Source: Chloranthus sessilifolius
Taxonomy: Eukaryota; Streptophyta; Magnoliopsida; Chloranthales; Chloranthaceae
Direction: 5' to 3'
DNA length: 64,000 bases
Assembly (NCBI GenBank): GCA_021018995.1
Contig: CM037593.1
Location: forward strand, 15,838,088-15,902,087
The notes below the pieces were generated by a model. That model had not been told where the DNA came from. It saw only the letters and a list, made by a program, of their open reading frames with translations, and did no database searches. Positions 24,149-34,959 of this stretch are shown here, one piece after another. The position numbers and the translations under genes are program-made. The stretch's first letter is position 1; every line of letters starts with the position of its first letter.

Positions 24149-24314
24149 TGCAAGGTACCTAATACGAACTAAATATAATAGAATAACACCTACCAACTTA
24201 ATGTTCCCTTAAAAAAACACCAACCAACTTGGTGGATTTAATTTGGACACTTTTAACTCCATTTTCAACTATGAATAATATATAGGATATTGTCCAAATC
24301 TTGTAGATAGTATC

Positions 24315-24499
24315 CAAGGATCAAAATTTCGGCCGAAATGACTGAAATTTCAGTCGAAATTATCGGTTTCGGTCCCTACCAAAATAATAATTTGGGACTG
24401 AAATTTCGGTCATTAAATATATGGAATTGAAATTATCGGCCGAAATTTCAGTTTCGGTTCCCTCCGAAATCGAAACGGAAACCAAAATTTTGATCATTG
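24315..24499. mobile_element. hAT-type MITE, GAAATTTCGG subfamily
   Basis: 185 bp. Starts CAAGGATCAAAATTTCGG and ends with the inverse CAATGATCAAAATTTTGG. The flanks ATAGTATC and ATAGTACC match at 7 of 8 positions. The interior repeats GAAATTTCGGTC. Confidence 0.83.
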
Positions 24500-24599
24500 A
24501 TAGTACCTAATGTATCGGAATGGGATTTTTTCATTTCCTTTGTTTTACGTATTTAGATTGCTACCCTTATTTTTGTGCTTTTTTTATTAGCTATTGACT

Positions 24600-24895
24600 A
24601 TAAAAAAATTAAACTTTGATTGCATTTAATTAGATGATGGAGATCATTATTTATCATAATATTCTACCCAATGAATTTTTAGATTTCATATGGCAGACAA
24701 CATAAAAGTGAACATGATCGTGGGTGTACATCAGACATGTTTCATAGATCACTTTTTAATACGTGTGCCATCTTTATGTAAAAAATATTTTTATCGGTCT
24801 AATAATAAAGTCATGATCTTAAGATTTATTGGGTAAAAAGTTACAATAAAAAAATATTTTCATCATCTGATTTTAAGTCATCGAAATTTAATTTT
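24600..24895. mobile_element. Foldback MITE, family A, diverged
   Basis: Arms carry GATGATGGAGATCATTATT and AAATATTTTCATCATCTGA, with GATCACTTTTTAATACGTGTGCC between. It is recognisable by the family phrases, but the ends are approximate. Confidence 0.5.
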
Positions 24896-25208
24896 ATAAT
24901 TGTCACGACCCGAAATTCTACCTCATCCCGAGGGCCTAGAATTTCGAGTTATGACCCGCACATATCCCGGATATGCTATACGGACATACACCTAATCAGA
25001 GTTCTCACGCAATAATGGTTCCACGAAATCCGTGAAAGCCAACATACCATAGTGGAATATAAAATAATCATAAATGCTGAATAAATCTGATAAAATGCGA
25101 TAAAATGCTATTAATCCACAGGTAACATGTAAGTCAAATCGGAGACAAATCCGATAAAAATGAAAGCATAGAGTCAATGATAATGATATAAGGCAAAATC
25201 CAATACCG

Positions 25209-25413
25209 AGTCTACTAAATCAATATCCGGTGCTCGGATCAAAATCAACACTGTAGTCCTCCTGATAACCGGTAATGTCACCCTCCAAAGGCTCTTGGTA
25301 ATCAACGTCCACTGGGTCGACGTTCTCAGCACTAATTAGATCAGAGAAACCCACGTCCACACCGTCGGTATAGTCACCTGCAGCTGTTAAATTATCGTGG
25401 GATGAGTTTACTC
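25209..25413 (-). other. Small acidic ORF inside the solo LTR
   Basis: About 68 sense-orientation codons, strongly Asp/Glu-rich and free of stops until a TGA at 25209. The segment contains ENVDPVDVDYQEP and ends VDFDPSTGY. It occupies the same place (a few hundred bases from the LTR 3' end) as the ORF at 41945-42136. No start codon is obvious, and whether it is a real product is unknown. Confidence 0.4.
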
Positions 25414-28319
25414 GATCCGTAAACTTCGATGGGATACACGCAATCCACCCATACTACTCGGTGCATTGTGGGTGCATCTTGTGAGTGATAAATGTAATAT
25501 CTCAGCGGATAGCAAAAGAATGACAAAATCACATGCATATCGTAAGCTCGTATCATAAATGCAAGACCGTGATCTAACACTCATATCCTAACGTGCCTTA
25601 CCATATCTCATAACATATCCTACCATGTCTTATTATCATTCTCGCATACGTCACGCGTGGCGTAGGCGTAACTAACATACTATTAAATCCTAAACGACAC
25701 ATGCGTGCCGAGCTACTATGGGAGGGTCAACATAGTATCATACCACCATATTATAACGCCCTCGTGTCATACTCATACTCCACCATCCAGCCAATGAGGA
25801 GACATAATGGCCAAACTCACTCATAACATACTCATACTCATAATCTCTCCCAGAGATCCGTCTTGACTGAAAGACGTTGTTGCCCTTACGGTGGCTACGC
25901 AAGGAAGCAACGCGTCTGAGACTTAAGTTCTTTATCTTTTCTTTGGCTTCTGACGATGTCTTATTATCGTACTCATATCATAACTTATCTTATTTCATAC
26001 TCATATCTTATCATATTTTTATACTTAATCCTAGGACAAACTCTAGTGAGGCAACTTTTCTAATTTACGCTTCCCAAGAAAAAGTTTTGTAGTAACCTGG
26101 ATGTACTTCGTGTGATAGTTTATACTACCATAGAGGTGTTGCATCCATACATAGATACCAATATTTCGAGTTTCACGTAACCGTAGAAGAACCTCACCAC
26201 AACTAATGCCTATGGACTTAACTCATAATTTATACTATCATCTTTGGACTCGGGGTGATCGGGTCGCCGTATATGCCACCGTATACGAGATTACACTGAA
26301 TTTACACTCACCCGACTCATCATGGGTCCCATTCCACCATGAGTTGTAAGGCATGTGAATACGGTGTATTTCTCGCTTCGATACCATCTCAATCATCACG
26401 CCCAAGCAGTGATCTCTCACACTCGTACTCATGATCTAACATATCCCTAACTCATATAAATTGATTAAGTTACAAATACAAAAGCATCACACATACAGAA
26501 CGGTTTACACTTAGATTTGGATTATGTTTATATTTATATTTATTTACATAATACACCAATATAATTATATAATAGGGTTATAAGTGTAATTTCGATAATC
26601 GTAAAGGTCAGAGTTCGATTTCATAGAGGCATCGAAGTTCTAACACTTTGTGTTATCGAAGTGGTCGCATTGAAGCGATAAAATTATATATATATATAGT
26701 ATACTATAATTAAATGTTCAAATAAAAAATGGGCAGTACAATTTAAAGTGGAGTACATCACGACCATCGATCGAAAATGTAAGTGATTTCAGTGCACTTA
26801 GTTTTGGTCGTGCAAAGGTGGAATTATAAATAAGGTCATCTGTTCGGACGAGAATCAATTGATTGATTTTGAAATCAATCAGTCGGGAGTATATTATTTG
26901 AATTATTTAATTAATTAATCAATTTAAAGTGAACAATGGTTCAATTTTGTTTAGGGTCAACAAATCAATTTAATGTGTCAATGGATCGATAAAAGTACAA
27001 CACAATGAATCAAATTGCTGTCAAGAAGAAATTTCTCAAATAAATAATAATACTATATAGGTATAGTGTGAGGCGGGTTATTATAGGTTAAAATATTATA
27101 AAATCTAAACTATATGATACAGTATACTAATTATGATAATATTATAATTAAAAAAAAGGGGCACAGGAAGGATTCGATATAATGAAATCTAGGCAATTTG
27201 AGTTATTAAGTAAGGTGTATTAAAGCATGGGTCTCACTAGTCCATGTGGAATCGGTTTCAATTTGGGTACATGCATAGGTTTGTGTGTTGGCTTTATGGC
27301 CTTATTTATTCACGTAATTTCTCTCTCCAAAAATAAACCTTCTTTAATAGCAACAAGTCTACAACATGTGTAGAAGGTTTCAATATTGCCGAGCCATATT
27401 TATCAATTGGTGGTGAATGGGCATTTAGAATCGCTTAACCTTGCTTTCATTGATATTTATATAATATTTTATATAAGTAAAGTTATACATATTACTTTAC
27501 TTGATATATATATATAGGTAAAGATAATATATAAATAATATAATTATAATATTCTTTAAGTAGCATTCCATATATAACAATCATTACTTTACATGTACAA
27601 TATAGTATGTTTAAGCCAATTCCTATCAAACCATATAAATATAAAACATTCTAATTTAATAATTATTTTATTAGTTCCCAAAATAATATATTGGAAACCC
27701 ACATAGCTCAAAAGTGGTCACGTGCTATGCGATGAAGTGCCATAATGTATACTTTTACACGATGCTAATGGCAATAAACGAATGTACATGAGTTTGTACT
27801 TGTCTTAGTTATTTTAATTAGGTCCGATCTCCAAGTTCTAGAAAATCGAATTGCTCTTGCTTTAGGAACAATATGCCAAGCAGATCATTAATCTGATTTT
27901 CTACTTACAAAACGAACATGATAATTATTTCAATACATTAACCAATTGTTTTAAAGGTGGAATTTGAATGTGCAGTTTTTAGGCACTCGTTATCTTTTAT
28001 TTCCTTGCAATTGATTCTTAACACTTTTTAAACAAATCTCATCTTAATCATTTTTCATCTATTTTGGATCGACTTTCGGGTCTTATTAATATTATACTTG
28101 GAGCATATGATGACTATGCATCCAATGAACCGAGCGGCTATATATTAATTTATTGGGTATAAGGCAATGATAAATCTCAATATATAACAAAATAATTAAA
28201 TAATATAAAAATGAGGATTAGTCATATTTTCAATCCTAAAGTGATATTGCGTAGAAAACAAATATATGACGGAATTTGAGTAGAATGAGATGGATTGATG
28301 GATAAGGGTGTATAGGCTT

Positions 28320-28425
28320 TTATTTCAAGGTTTAAATAGAGGTTTAAGCTCACGTAATAAGATTTGATCCTTAGATCTCTTATTTATAAGAGAAGTCTTT
28401 CAACCACTAGGCCACCACACAACTT
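28320..28425 (-). mobile_element. SINE-like tRNA-derived fragment in the solo LTR
   Basis: The minus strand reads GTGGCCTAGTGGTTGAAAG (A-box) and, about 30 bp on, AAGGATCAAATC (B-box like). It could be a SINE head or a decayed tRNA-like sequence. The tail was not defined. Confidence 0.5.
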
Positions 28426-28627
28426 GTGTCAAATAAGGATAATTTTAAATATAAACCTTTTTTTGAAAAGCCAAAATGTATACTTTTTCAACTAGGATAG
28501 GTTCCGATATGGAGCACTAACACCACGCTCTGTGTAAAACAAATCAAAAACCACAAATTCAATTTTAAATTTTTAGGGTCGTTACAATAATAGTTAACGA
28601 TTAATTCATCACCCAAGGAACAAAATG

Positions 28628-28765
28628 CAAAGGAAGTGAGTTTGGGATTAGGACCATGTTCTATAATATTATTATTTTGTAAAGGAAGTGAGTTTGGGAT
28701 TAGGATCATGTTCTCACCCTTCATAATATAATATTATTATTTTGCAAAGGAAGTGAGTTTGGATT
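28628..28765. repeat. Three tandem copies of a ~52-65-bp unit
   Basis: AAAGGAAGTGAGTTTGG begins at 28629, 28681 and 28746. The copies are joined by GATTAGGAYCATGTTCT and ATAATATTATTATTTTG. Confidence 0.85.
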
Positions 28766-28849
28766 CTAGTGATGAATAGCTGTCAAATTTGAGAGGATCT
28801 TCATTATTCACACCCGTGGAATTGTGTTCTCACCCATCTCCTCTAATCC

Positions 28850-29175
28850 GTTTGTGTTAATAGCTTTTGAATCAAATGATAAAAATTATTTTTCATCTCA
28901 ATATTTCATAAGATGAATCTTTAGATCATGGGTGTATCATAAACATGCAAATTTTAATACACAATCGCACCTATCTCACAAAATGATTCTTACAACATTC
29001 TTGAGCATGATGTACCTCATGATTTAAGGGTAACTTTTTCTCAAAATCCTTTATGTGAAAGATTGAGATAAAAATATGTGCCTCATATGATTTAAGGGTA
29101 ACTTTTGCTCAAGATCCTTATGTGAAAGATTGAGATAAAAATAATATTCTATCATTTAATTCAAAGACGGTCAAT
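28850..29175. mobile_element. Foldback MITE, family A, with an internal duplication
   Basis: The left arm has TGAATCAAATGATAAAAATT and CTTTAGATCATGGGTGTATC. The right arm has TCAAGATCCTTATGTGAAAG. A ~63-bp piece (GATTTAAGGGTAACTTTT to GATTGAGATAAAAAT) is present twice, at about 29022-29084 and 29085-29147. Confidence 0.6.
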
Positions 29176-29916
29176 ATATACCGGCTGAAGGAGATGGTTG
29201 AGAACACAGATCCACAGGTGTAAATTATGGTACCCACCATCTGTCCCAGGAGGTTGCAAGGCAATTTCCCTCTACCAACTTAGTCCAACGCATGAAGGTG
29301 GGCAGCAATTGCTGAGCCAGATGGTTTTTAGTTTTTGTTGATTTGGTCGAGGAGATCTGACTCTCCTGACTGCTTATTTAAGCAAAAAATAATATTTAAA
29401 TCATCTTATACCATCAATAACTTAACTCTTAAGATGTGGGTGATCAGGGCCATCAAATTAACAAACCATAAATTGAAGTGCAACAACACGCCCATAAATA
29501 GTGTTCAGGGAGACTCTGCAATCATTCCGTGCGCAGGCTAGTTTGGTTTTGTTTCGTTAATTCGAATAAATAGATTCTTGAAATATTTGGAGATTCTAAA
29601 AAAGAATAATAAATTATTAAAATATGTAAAAGACAATTGTACAAAGTATAATTAAAGTATGCATCACAATTATATAATTACAAATTTTGAAAATTTGGTC
29701 AAAATCTGAGAAATTTGAGAAAAAAATAAAAAAATCAATAAGTCTGTTGCATATGCGACGAAAAGTTATGTAGACCACCAAATGCAAGAATTTTGCCAAT
29801 AAATTGATTAATTGGAAGAATGCTATGACAAAGTTGTTAGGGTTCTCGGCTAATGAATGGTCAAAGAAAATAAAGTTTTGCACTTTGTTAACTTTTGGAG
29901 AGGGGAGCTTACCAAT

Positions 29917-30136
29917 CATGGATCAAAATATCGTCCGATACTGATACGTATCGGAGGATACATATCTCTACCAGACTTGGACAATACAGTACATTCAATG
30001 TACTGTATCGTCATTTTGTACGTAGATGTCCGGACGATACATTCATCCAATGTATCGTCCGGTATTTTACTTTTCCGATACGTATTGGTTTTGAGCTCGG
30101 ACGATACGTATCCGATACCCAAAATTTTGACCTATG
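29917..30136. mobile_element. hAT-type MITE, GATACGTATCGG subfamily, with perfect TSD
   Basis: 220 bp, CATGGATCAAAATATCG to inverse CATAGGTCAAAATTTTGG. Perfect 8-bp TSDs TTACCAAT (29909-29916 and 30137-30144). The interior is a set of inverted repeats of CGATACGTATCGG and GTCCGGACGATAC type. Confidence 0.87.
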
Positions 30137-30189
30137 TTACCAATCAAAAAAATAAAATAAATAAAAACATAGGGATAATGGGTCTTGAG

Positions 30190-30603
30190 CTACATTTAAA
30201 CACCAAATAGGTTTAAATGATCTTACACCATCAAAATGTCACTTTTTATCTCATACCATTGAAGTGTGATTTATCATTGTACGTGTCATGTGACACACAT
30301 GTATGATCAATCTAAATTGCCCAAGTGGCAATCCATCGTGGGACATGCCCCAACCAAAAGATCATGCTTCTAAGTGGATGTAAATCATCCAATGGCTGAA
30401 CTTTAACATCAACCATCAAAATTAAGAACAGTCGTTGGTGTTAAGGTGCACAGATCGGATGGTTCAAATCTCCTAAAAAAGTGTAATTTTTGAGCCCATA
30501 CCCTTTCAATTGATGATATATGACTTTGACATAATGATTTTCAAAGATCATAAGCCAAAAAATGGTATAAGATAATTTAAACAACATTTGGTGTTTAAAT
30601 GAT
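30190..30603. mobile_element. Foldback MITE, family C
   Basis: The left arm TTTAAACACCAAATAGG continues with TTTAAATGATCTTACACC. The inverse of the right end reads TTTAAACACCAAATGTTG and TTTAAATTATCTTATACC. The centre is unique. The TSD was not resolved. Confidence 0.65.
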
Positions 30604-31361
30604 GGTCAACAAAGTCGGTCCCTAAAAAAAATATTACCCTACATTAACAGGCTACCTTTATCCTTGATGATTACTAGCAATTGGTAGTATCCTTCTCTGT
30701 GATCATGTTGTGAGTTGTACAAGGTAATAATCATGCGGTTCCACGTAGTTTGCTTTCAAGTGGCATCAAATTATATGATGGGGTTCCACGTAAAGGAGCG
30801 GCTTGATAACCATAACTTTTCTGAAAGAATAATAATCATAAAATATATAAAAATGTATGATAAAAGTTGTCAATTGTGTGAAAAATGAACAGTCAAACCA
30901 AATGTAGTTTTACCAATCATTTCCGTGCACAATTGACTCTATTGACTACATGGATTTATAAGGCATATTTAATTTTTTTCATACTAGTGTTACGATCATC
31001 GAATCGCTCCTTGATGTGCCATCTGATCTGTGCTTGCTAATAGTATTTAGAGACCAATATCAGAGCCTCTCTCACAAAAATTGCTGTTTAGTGAAAACAA
31101 CTTCTCAACGATAGGTTGTGGTAATTAAGTAAACCAAAAGTGTGGAGAGAGCAATTTCAAAGACTTAGTATGAAAACTAGTATTAATCTATAAGACTATA
31201 ACATTAATGTCGTTAATAGTTTTAATAGTTTTTTTTGTTAATCGTGATAGTTTTTTATCACTGTTAATAGTTTTATATTTTGCAGTGAGTCCAAATAATG
31301 AAAGAAACAATTATAATAGATAAAATCAGGGCCACATTCATTTTCATCTGATTTCTTTTAA
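30604..31361. other. Gene-free stretch
   Basis: No supportable gene. Around 31200-31291 a TTAATAGTTTTTTTTGTTAAT to GCAGTG tract looks like one end of a CACTA-type MITE similar to 21313-21463. Confidence 0.4.
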
Positions 31362-33456
31362 GGCCTTATTTGATAACTTGGAAATGTAATTTCATAGTGG
31401 AAATGAAATTTAGTTTCCAATTGTTATTGTTTGATAGTTATTTTAAGGAGATGGAAATGAAATTAAGTCGCCCCACATGAAAATTGAATTTCCATACACC
31501 AAATCATTTTAGGAGGAAATCATTTCAACCTTTTAAGTGACTGAAATTGAGTTTCCTATTAACAAAAGAATAAGTTTTTGTCCTTACAAATCTAAAGTTA
31601 CTTGTAAAAAACTTAAAAGCAAAAAAAATTATTTTTTAACTATTAAAAAGTAACTTCAGTTTTTATGATCATCATACCAGCACGATCACTGTGACCACCA
31701 CATTATCTAGATCATACTCTTTTCAGTTAATATTTAATTTTGGTCAAAGTTTGAATTTTAATCAAACTTTAATTGAATTTATAAGCTATATAAAATTTTG
31801 ACTTTTGATCAAACTTTGACTACTAAAACATGATAATAAGTTGTAAGTTAGTAGTATATTATCAAATTTTTAGGGGTCAAAGGTTGACTTAAGGTCAAAC
31901 TTTGACTTTTAATTAAAATTTATTTTTTATTAAACTTAAACTCTAATAATTTGATAACGAAAAAAGGATACTTTCGTATTGATGTATAATTTGATACTAG
32001 ATTCTCAATTTTATTTGTCAATAGTTTAACCTTTAGTTAAACTTTAACTTTTACACAAATTTTATTTTTAGTCAAACTCGAAACCTGCTTATATATAGAA
32101 TCTACTACTATATAAATTTATTTTGTATCAGTACAATTCTTTTTTGGTCAAAGTTCGATTTTTCATAAAATATTATAGATTTTCATTTGTGAAATATTAT
32201 AATTAAAAATATCTATCATTATTTTAATTTATAATTTGAAAATATATTGCCTCATTTTTATTGGTCAAAGTTTGACTTTTAGTCTAAGTTTGACTTTTAT
32301 TCAAATATTGACTTTAGTCAAAAGTTGAGAAGTGTATCTTGACAGTAGATAATAATTATTACTATTGTTATTTATATTTTAGTAATGTAAATTTTAATCG
32401 GTCAAAGTTTGATATTTGGTCAAACTTTGAATTTTTAACACAATTTGATTTTTTTGAACTTCTGTATCTCCAATGAGATTATAATTTTTTTAATTTATTA
32501 CTTTCTAATACATTACCAAATTTTATTTTACTTTTTTTTTTACATTTGATCAAAGTTTGACTTTTTTAAAAGTTGATATTTAGTCAAAGTTTTTACTATT
32601 GTAACCTAACGATGGATACAAATATTGTTATGTTAATTTGTAGGTTGACGATAGATTGTCAAATTTTTTATTAATCAAAGTTAAAAAATTTCGTCAAAGT
32701 TTGACTTTTAAAAAAAAATTGAATTTTCTTTTAAGTTTAAAATTTTAATTTTTTTTCAATATATAATACATACTAGCATTTTCTATATAACTTTGTACTT
32801 TAGTTTTAAAAAATTTTATTAATCAAAGTTTTACGCTTGGTCAAAGTTTGACTTTGATTAAAAGTGGATATTTGATCAAATTTTAACTAATGTAACCTAA
32901 AGATATATATGAATATTGTTATATTAATTTACAGACACTTTTATAACTTGGTACATTGTAAAATTTTCTTTTGGTCAAAGGTAAAATTTTAGTCAAAGTT
33001 TGACTTTTATAAAAATTTAATTTTATTTCAACGTATAAACTTACATTAGATACTAGAATTTACAACTTTTTTATTTAGCTTTACATATTTTTTTAATCAA
33101 AATTTTAAGTTTGGTCAAAATTTGACTTTTTATTTGAGTTTGACTTTTCAAACTTTGACTTATATAACTTAATAATAAATAGTGATTACGATGGTATTAA
33201 TTTGTAAACATAATAGAATATCATTAAAAAAATTATTGGTTAATATTTGACTTTAATTATGATTTTAATAATAAATAATTAAAACTTAAAAATTCATTTT
33301 CAAAGATACTAATCAAACAAGAAAAATCAATTTCCAATTAAATTCATTTGTCAAACACACTAATCAAACAGTGAAAAATCTATTTCTAGAGGAAACCATT
33401 TCCTAAGAAATTGATTTCATTTCTTCTTTCGAGTTTCATTCCTATCAAAGGGGGCC
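31362..33456. mobile_element. Harbinger/Tourist-like element filled with GTCAAAGTTTGAC repeats
   Basis: The left end GGCCTTATTTGATAAC and the inverse right end GGCCCCCTTTGATAGG are flanked by TAA on both sides (31359-31361 and 33457-33459). TAA is the PIF/Harbinger target-site duplication, and GGCCTTGTTTG is the classic Tourist terminus. Next to each end are GGAAATGAAATT-type arms. From about 31740 to 33240 the interior is a degenerate array of TTTGGTCAAAGTTTGACTTTT. There is no transposase. It ends 62 bp from the BAHD stop codon. Confidence 0.72.
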
Positions 33457-33518
33457 TAAGATACAACTTCCTCGAGCAAGATCTTCAAACTGCTTCATAC
33501 ACATACAAACTTCTCTAA

Positions 33519-34880
33519 CTAGATAGAAAAAACATCCATGAAGTGCTCATCAGACTCTAACGCGCTCATCGTCTCATGCGGAAGACACACCTCCAAGTCG
33601 ACGCTCGCGCCTCCTTCAACCCCCGGATACGACGATATTTTCCCATCAAACTTATTAGCATGCCCACTCCTAACGGCAACCGCCTTTCCCCAACCGAAAT
33701 CGTTCCCATACATGTCGAACCTGGGAGAACTCCCCATCATCACACTGTCAGGATCGAAGCGGCTGAGAGGGTATATGAATGGATCCTTATACCACGCCTC
33801 GAGCATCCCCCGTGCCATTTCGTCTCCGTGACCAACCACACTTTGGTGCAGCAGCCAAGCAGCCCACCCAAGGTCGTGGCTAAGCAACTCTCCTACTGTC
33901 GTAGCCGCCGCATTTAAGGGCTGCATGCAGTTTCCGAAGTAGTCAGGTGACAAGGGTGGGCTCAATCTAGATCGATTATTGATCGCCATCCTGCACCTGG
34001 TCATTCGATCTGCAGGGAACTTTCGCGCCCGAGTAATCGATCTCCACATGTGTGCTGACAAGGCTTGAAAGGAGGAAATCTTGTCTGTGTTATGCTCACT
34101 GTTGGCCTTAGCTTTGATTCGTGCCATGGATTGGGTCGAGAAATGGAAGATCCTCTCTCTTAAAGGCGGCGGAGTGTATCTCACTACGAATTCATCGTGG
34201 TGGGAGAAAGGCAGACCGACAATGCGAGGTTTCCCTTCGAGAAACCAACGGTCAAGAACAGGCGGGTGTGATATTGTCTTCTCCATTCCTCTTGTTCTAG
34301 AAATCTCTGCCCACATATTGAAGAAATGCCAGAAAGAAGTACCGTCACCCATGACATGGTTGAAAGAGCATCCAACGAATATGCCGTCAACCAGTTCGGT
34401 GACCTGTACCGATAGCAAAGGTATGGTGTGGCCGTCGTGGTTGACAGCAAAATCGTAAGGGAAGAATGATTTGATGACATCAGGAACATCCAGTGGGTTT
34501 ATGATGTCGGCGACAGTTAGATGATCAGCATAAGAATGGATAAATTCTGCTCCGGAGTTGTTACAATCTACAAACACTAAGTAGGGGGGGAAGGAAGAAA
34601 GCGGGTCATCGTCTTTTTTGGTTACAAGGCAACCGGCGAGCGGAAAGAAGTGGTAGAGGGCGGAAGAGAGAGAATGTTTGAGATGGTCGATGATCGACAA
34701 ATCGGAAGGTGATGAGAAGGGCTTGGAGAAGAGGAGGCCTTTCTGGATGGAGTGTGCAGAGAGCATGGCAAGGTCCCATGGTGTCAGGTACCATGGCTGG
34801 GGTGGTGGAGCTTCTGAATTACGCCGTGGTTTGACTGTGCATCGTGAGATTTGCCTAACCGTCGGTTGTGCAATCGCCAT
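33519..34880 (-). CDS. BAHD-family acyltransferase
   Basis: A single-exon ORF of 453 codons from the Met at 34880, a normal BAHD length. It carries both family signatures: HxxxD as NHVMGDGTSFW (catalytic His at about residue 175, Asp at 179) and DFGWG as NDFGWGKA (residues 394-398). The N-terminal LTPWDLAMLSAHSIQKGLLF and the HDGHTIPLLSVQVTELVDGIFVG stretch resemble the At3g50280/At5g67150-like clade, which includes the EPS1 type. Such cytosolic enzymes transfer an acyl group from CoA to an alcohol or amine; the substrate cannot be read from sequence. The frame also opens 13 codons upstream (34919), but a TATA box 12 bp before that ATG makes the inner Met more likely. It looks intact. Confidence 0.92.
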   Translation of the reverse strand: MAIAQPTVRQISRCTVKPRRNSEAPPPQPWYLTPWDLAMLSAHSIQKGLLFSKPFSSPSDLSIIDHLKHSLSSALYHFFPLAGCLVTKKDDDPLSSFPPYLVFVDCNNSGAEFIHSYADHLTVADIINPLDVPDVIKSFFPYDFAVNHDGHTIPLLSVQVTELVDGIFVGCSFNHVMGDGTSFWHFFNMWAEISRTRGMEKTISHPPVLDRWFLEGKPRIVGLPFSHHDEFVVRYTPPPLRERIFHFSTQSMARIKAKANSEHNTDKISSFQALSAHMWRSITRARKFPADRMTRCRMAINNRSRLSPPLSPDYFGNCMQPLNAAATTVGELLSHDLGWAAWLLHQSVVGHGDEMARGMLEAWYKDPFIYPLSRFDPDSVMMGSSPRFDMYGNDFGWGKAVAVRSGHANKFDGKISSYPGVEGGASVDLEVCLPHETMSALESDEHFMDVFSI

Positions 34881-34931
34881 CACAGTTACCAAATCCCAAA
34901 TGCTGCCTTTCTCTTCCAAAGTATGTAGCTG

Positions 34932-34940
34932 TTATATATA
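34932..34940 (-). promoter_or_regulatory. TATA box of the BAHD gene
   Basis: TATATATAA on the minus strand lies about 52 bp before the Met at 34880 and only 12 bp before the outer ATG at 34919. Transcription would then start near 34905, which excludes the outer ATG. Confidence 0.6.
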
Positions 34941-34959
34941 AGAGGGCCGGGCTACCCAC

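Larger units (their letters stand above)
24901..28586 (-). mobile_element. 3.7-kb solo LTR of a Ty3/gypsy element
   Basis: The termini TGTCACGACCC and GGGTCGTTACA are mutual inverses apart from one base, and perfect 5-bp TSDs ATAAT lie at 24896-24900 and 28587-28591. There is no internal gag-pol. Blocks shared in order with the gypsy LTR at 41780-44581 include GTTTACTC, CCACCATCCAGCCA, CCCTTACGGTGGCT, GTAGTAACCTRGATGTACTTCGTGTG and TTTCACGTRACCGT. These fix its orientation as minus. A SINE-like unit (28320-28425) lies inside. An acidic ORF sits near its 3' end (25209-25413). Confidence 0.87.

Noticed and set aside
28320-28425. Functional tRNA gene
   Set aside because: A-box and B-box are present but the arms do not pair into a cloverleaf that I could confirm, so SINE-like origin is more likely; the same applies to 7022-7221 and 36229-36455.
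33538-34941. Several plus-strand ORFs of 87-125 codons over the BAHD gene
   Set aside because: They are antisense shadows of a 453-codon ORF with catalytic motifs.
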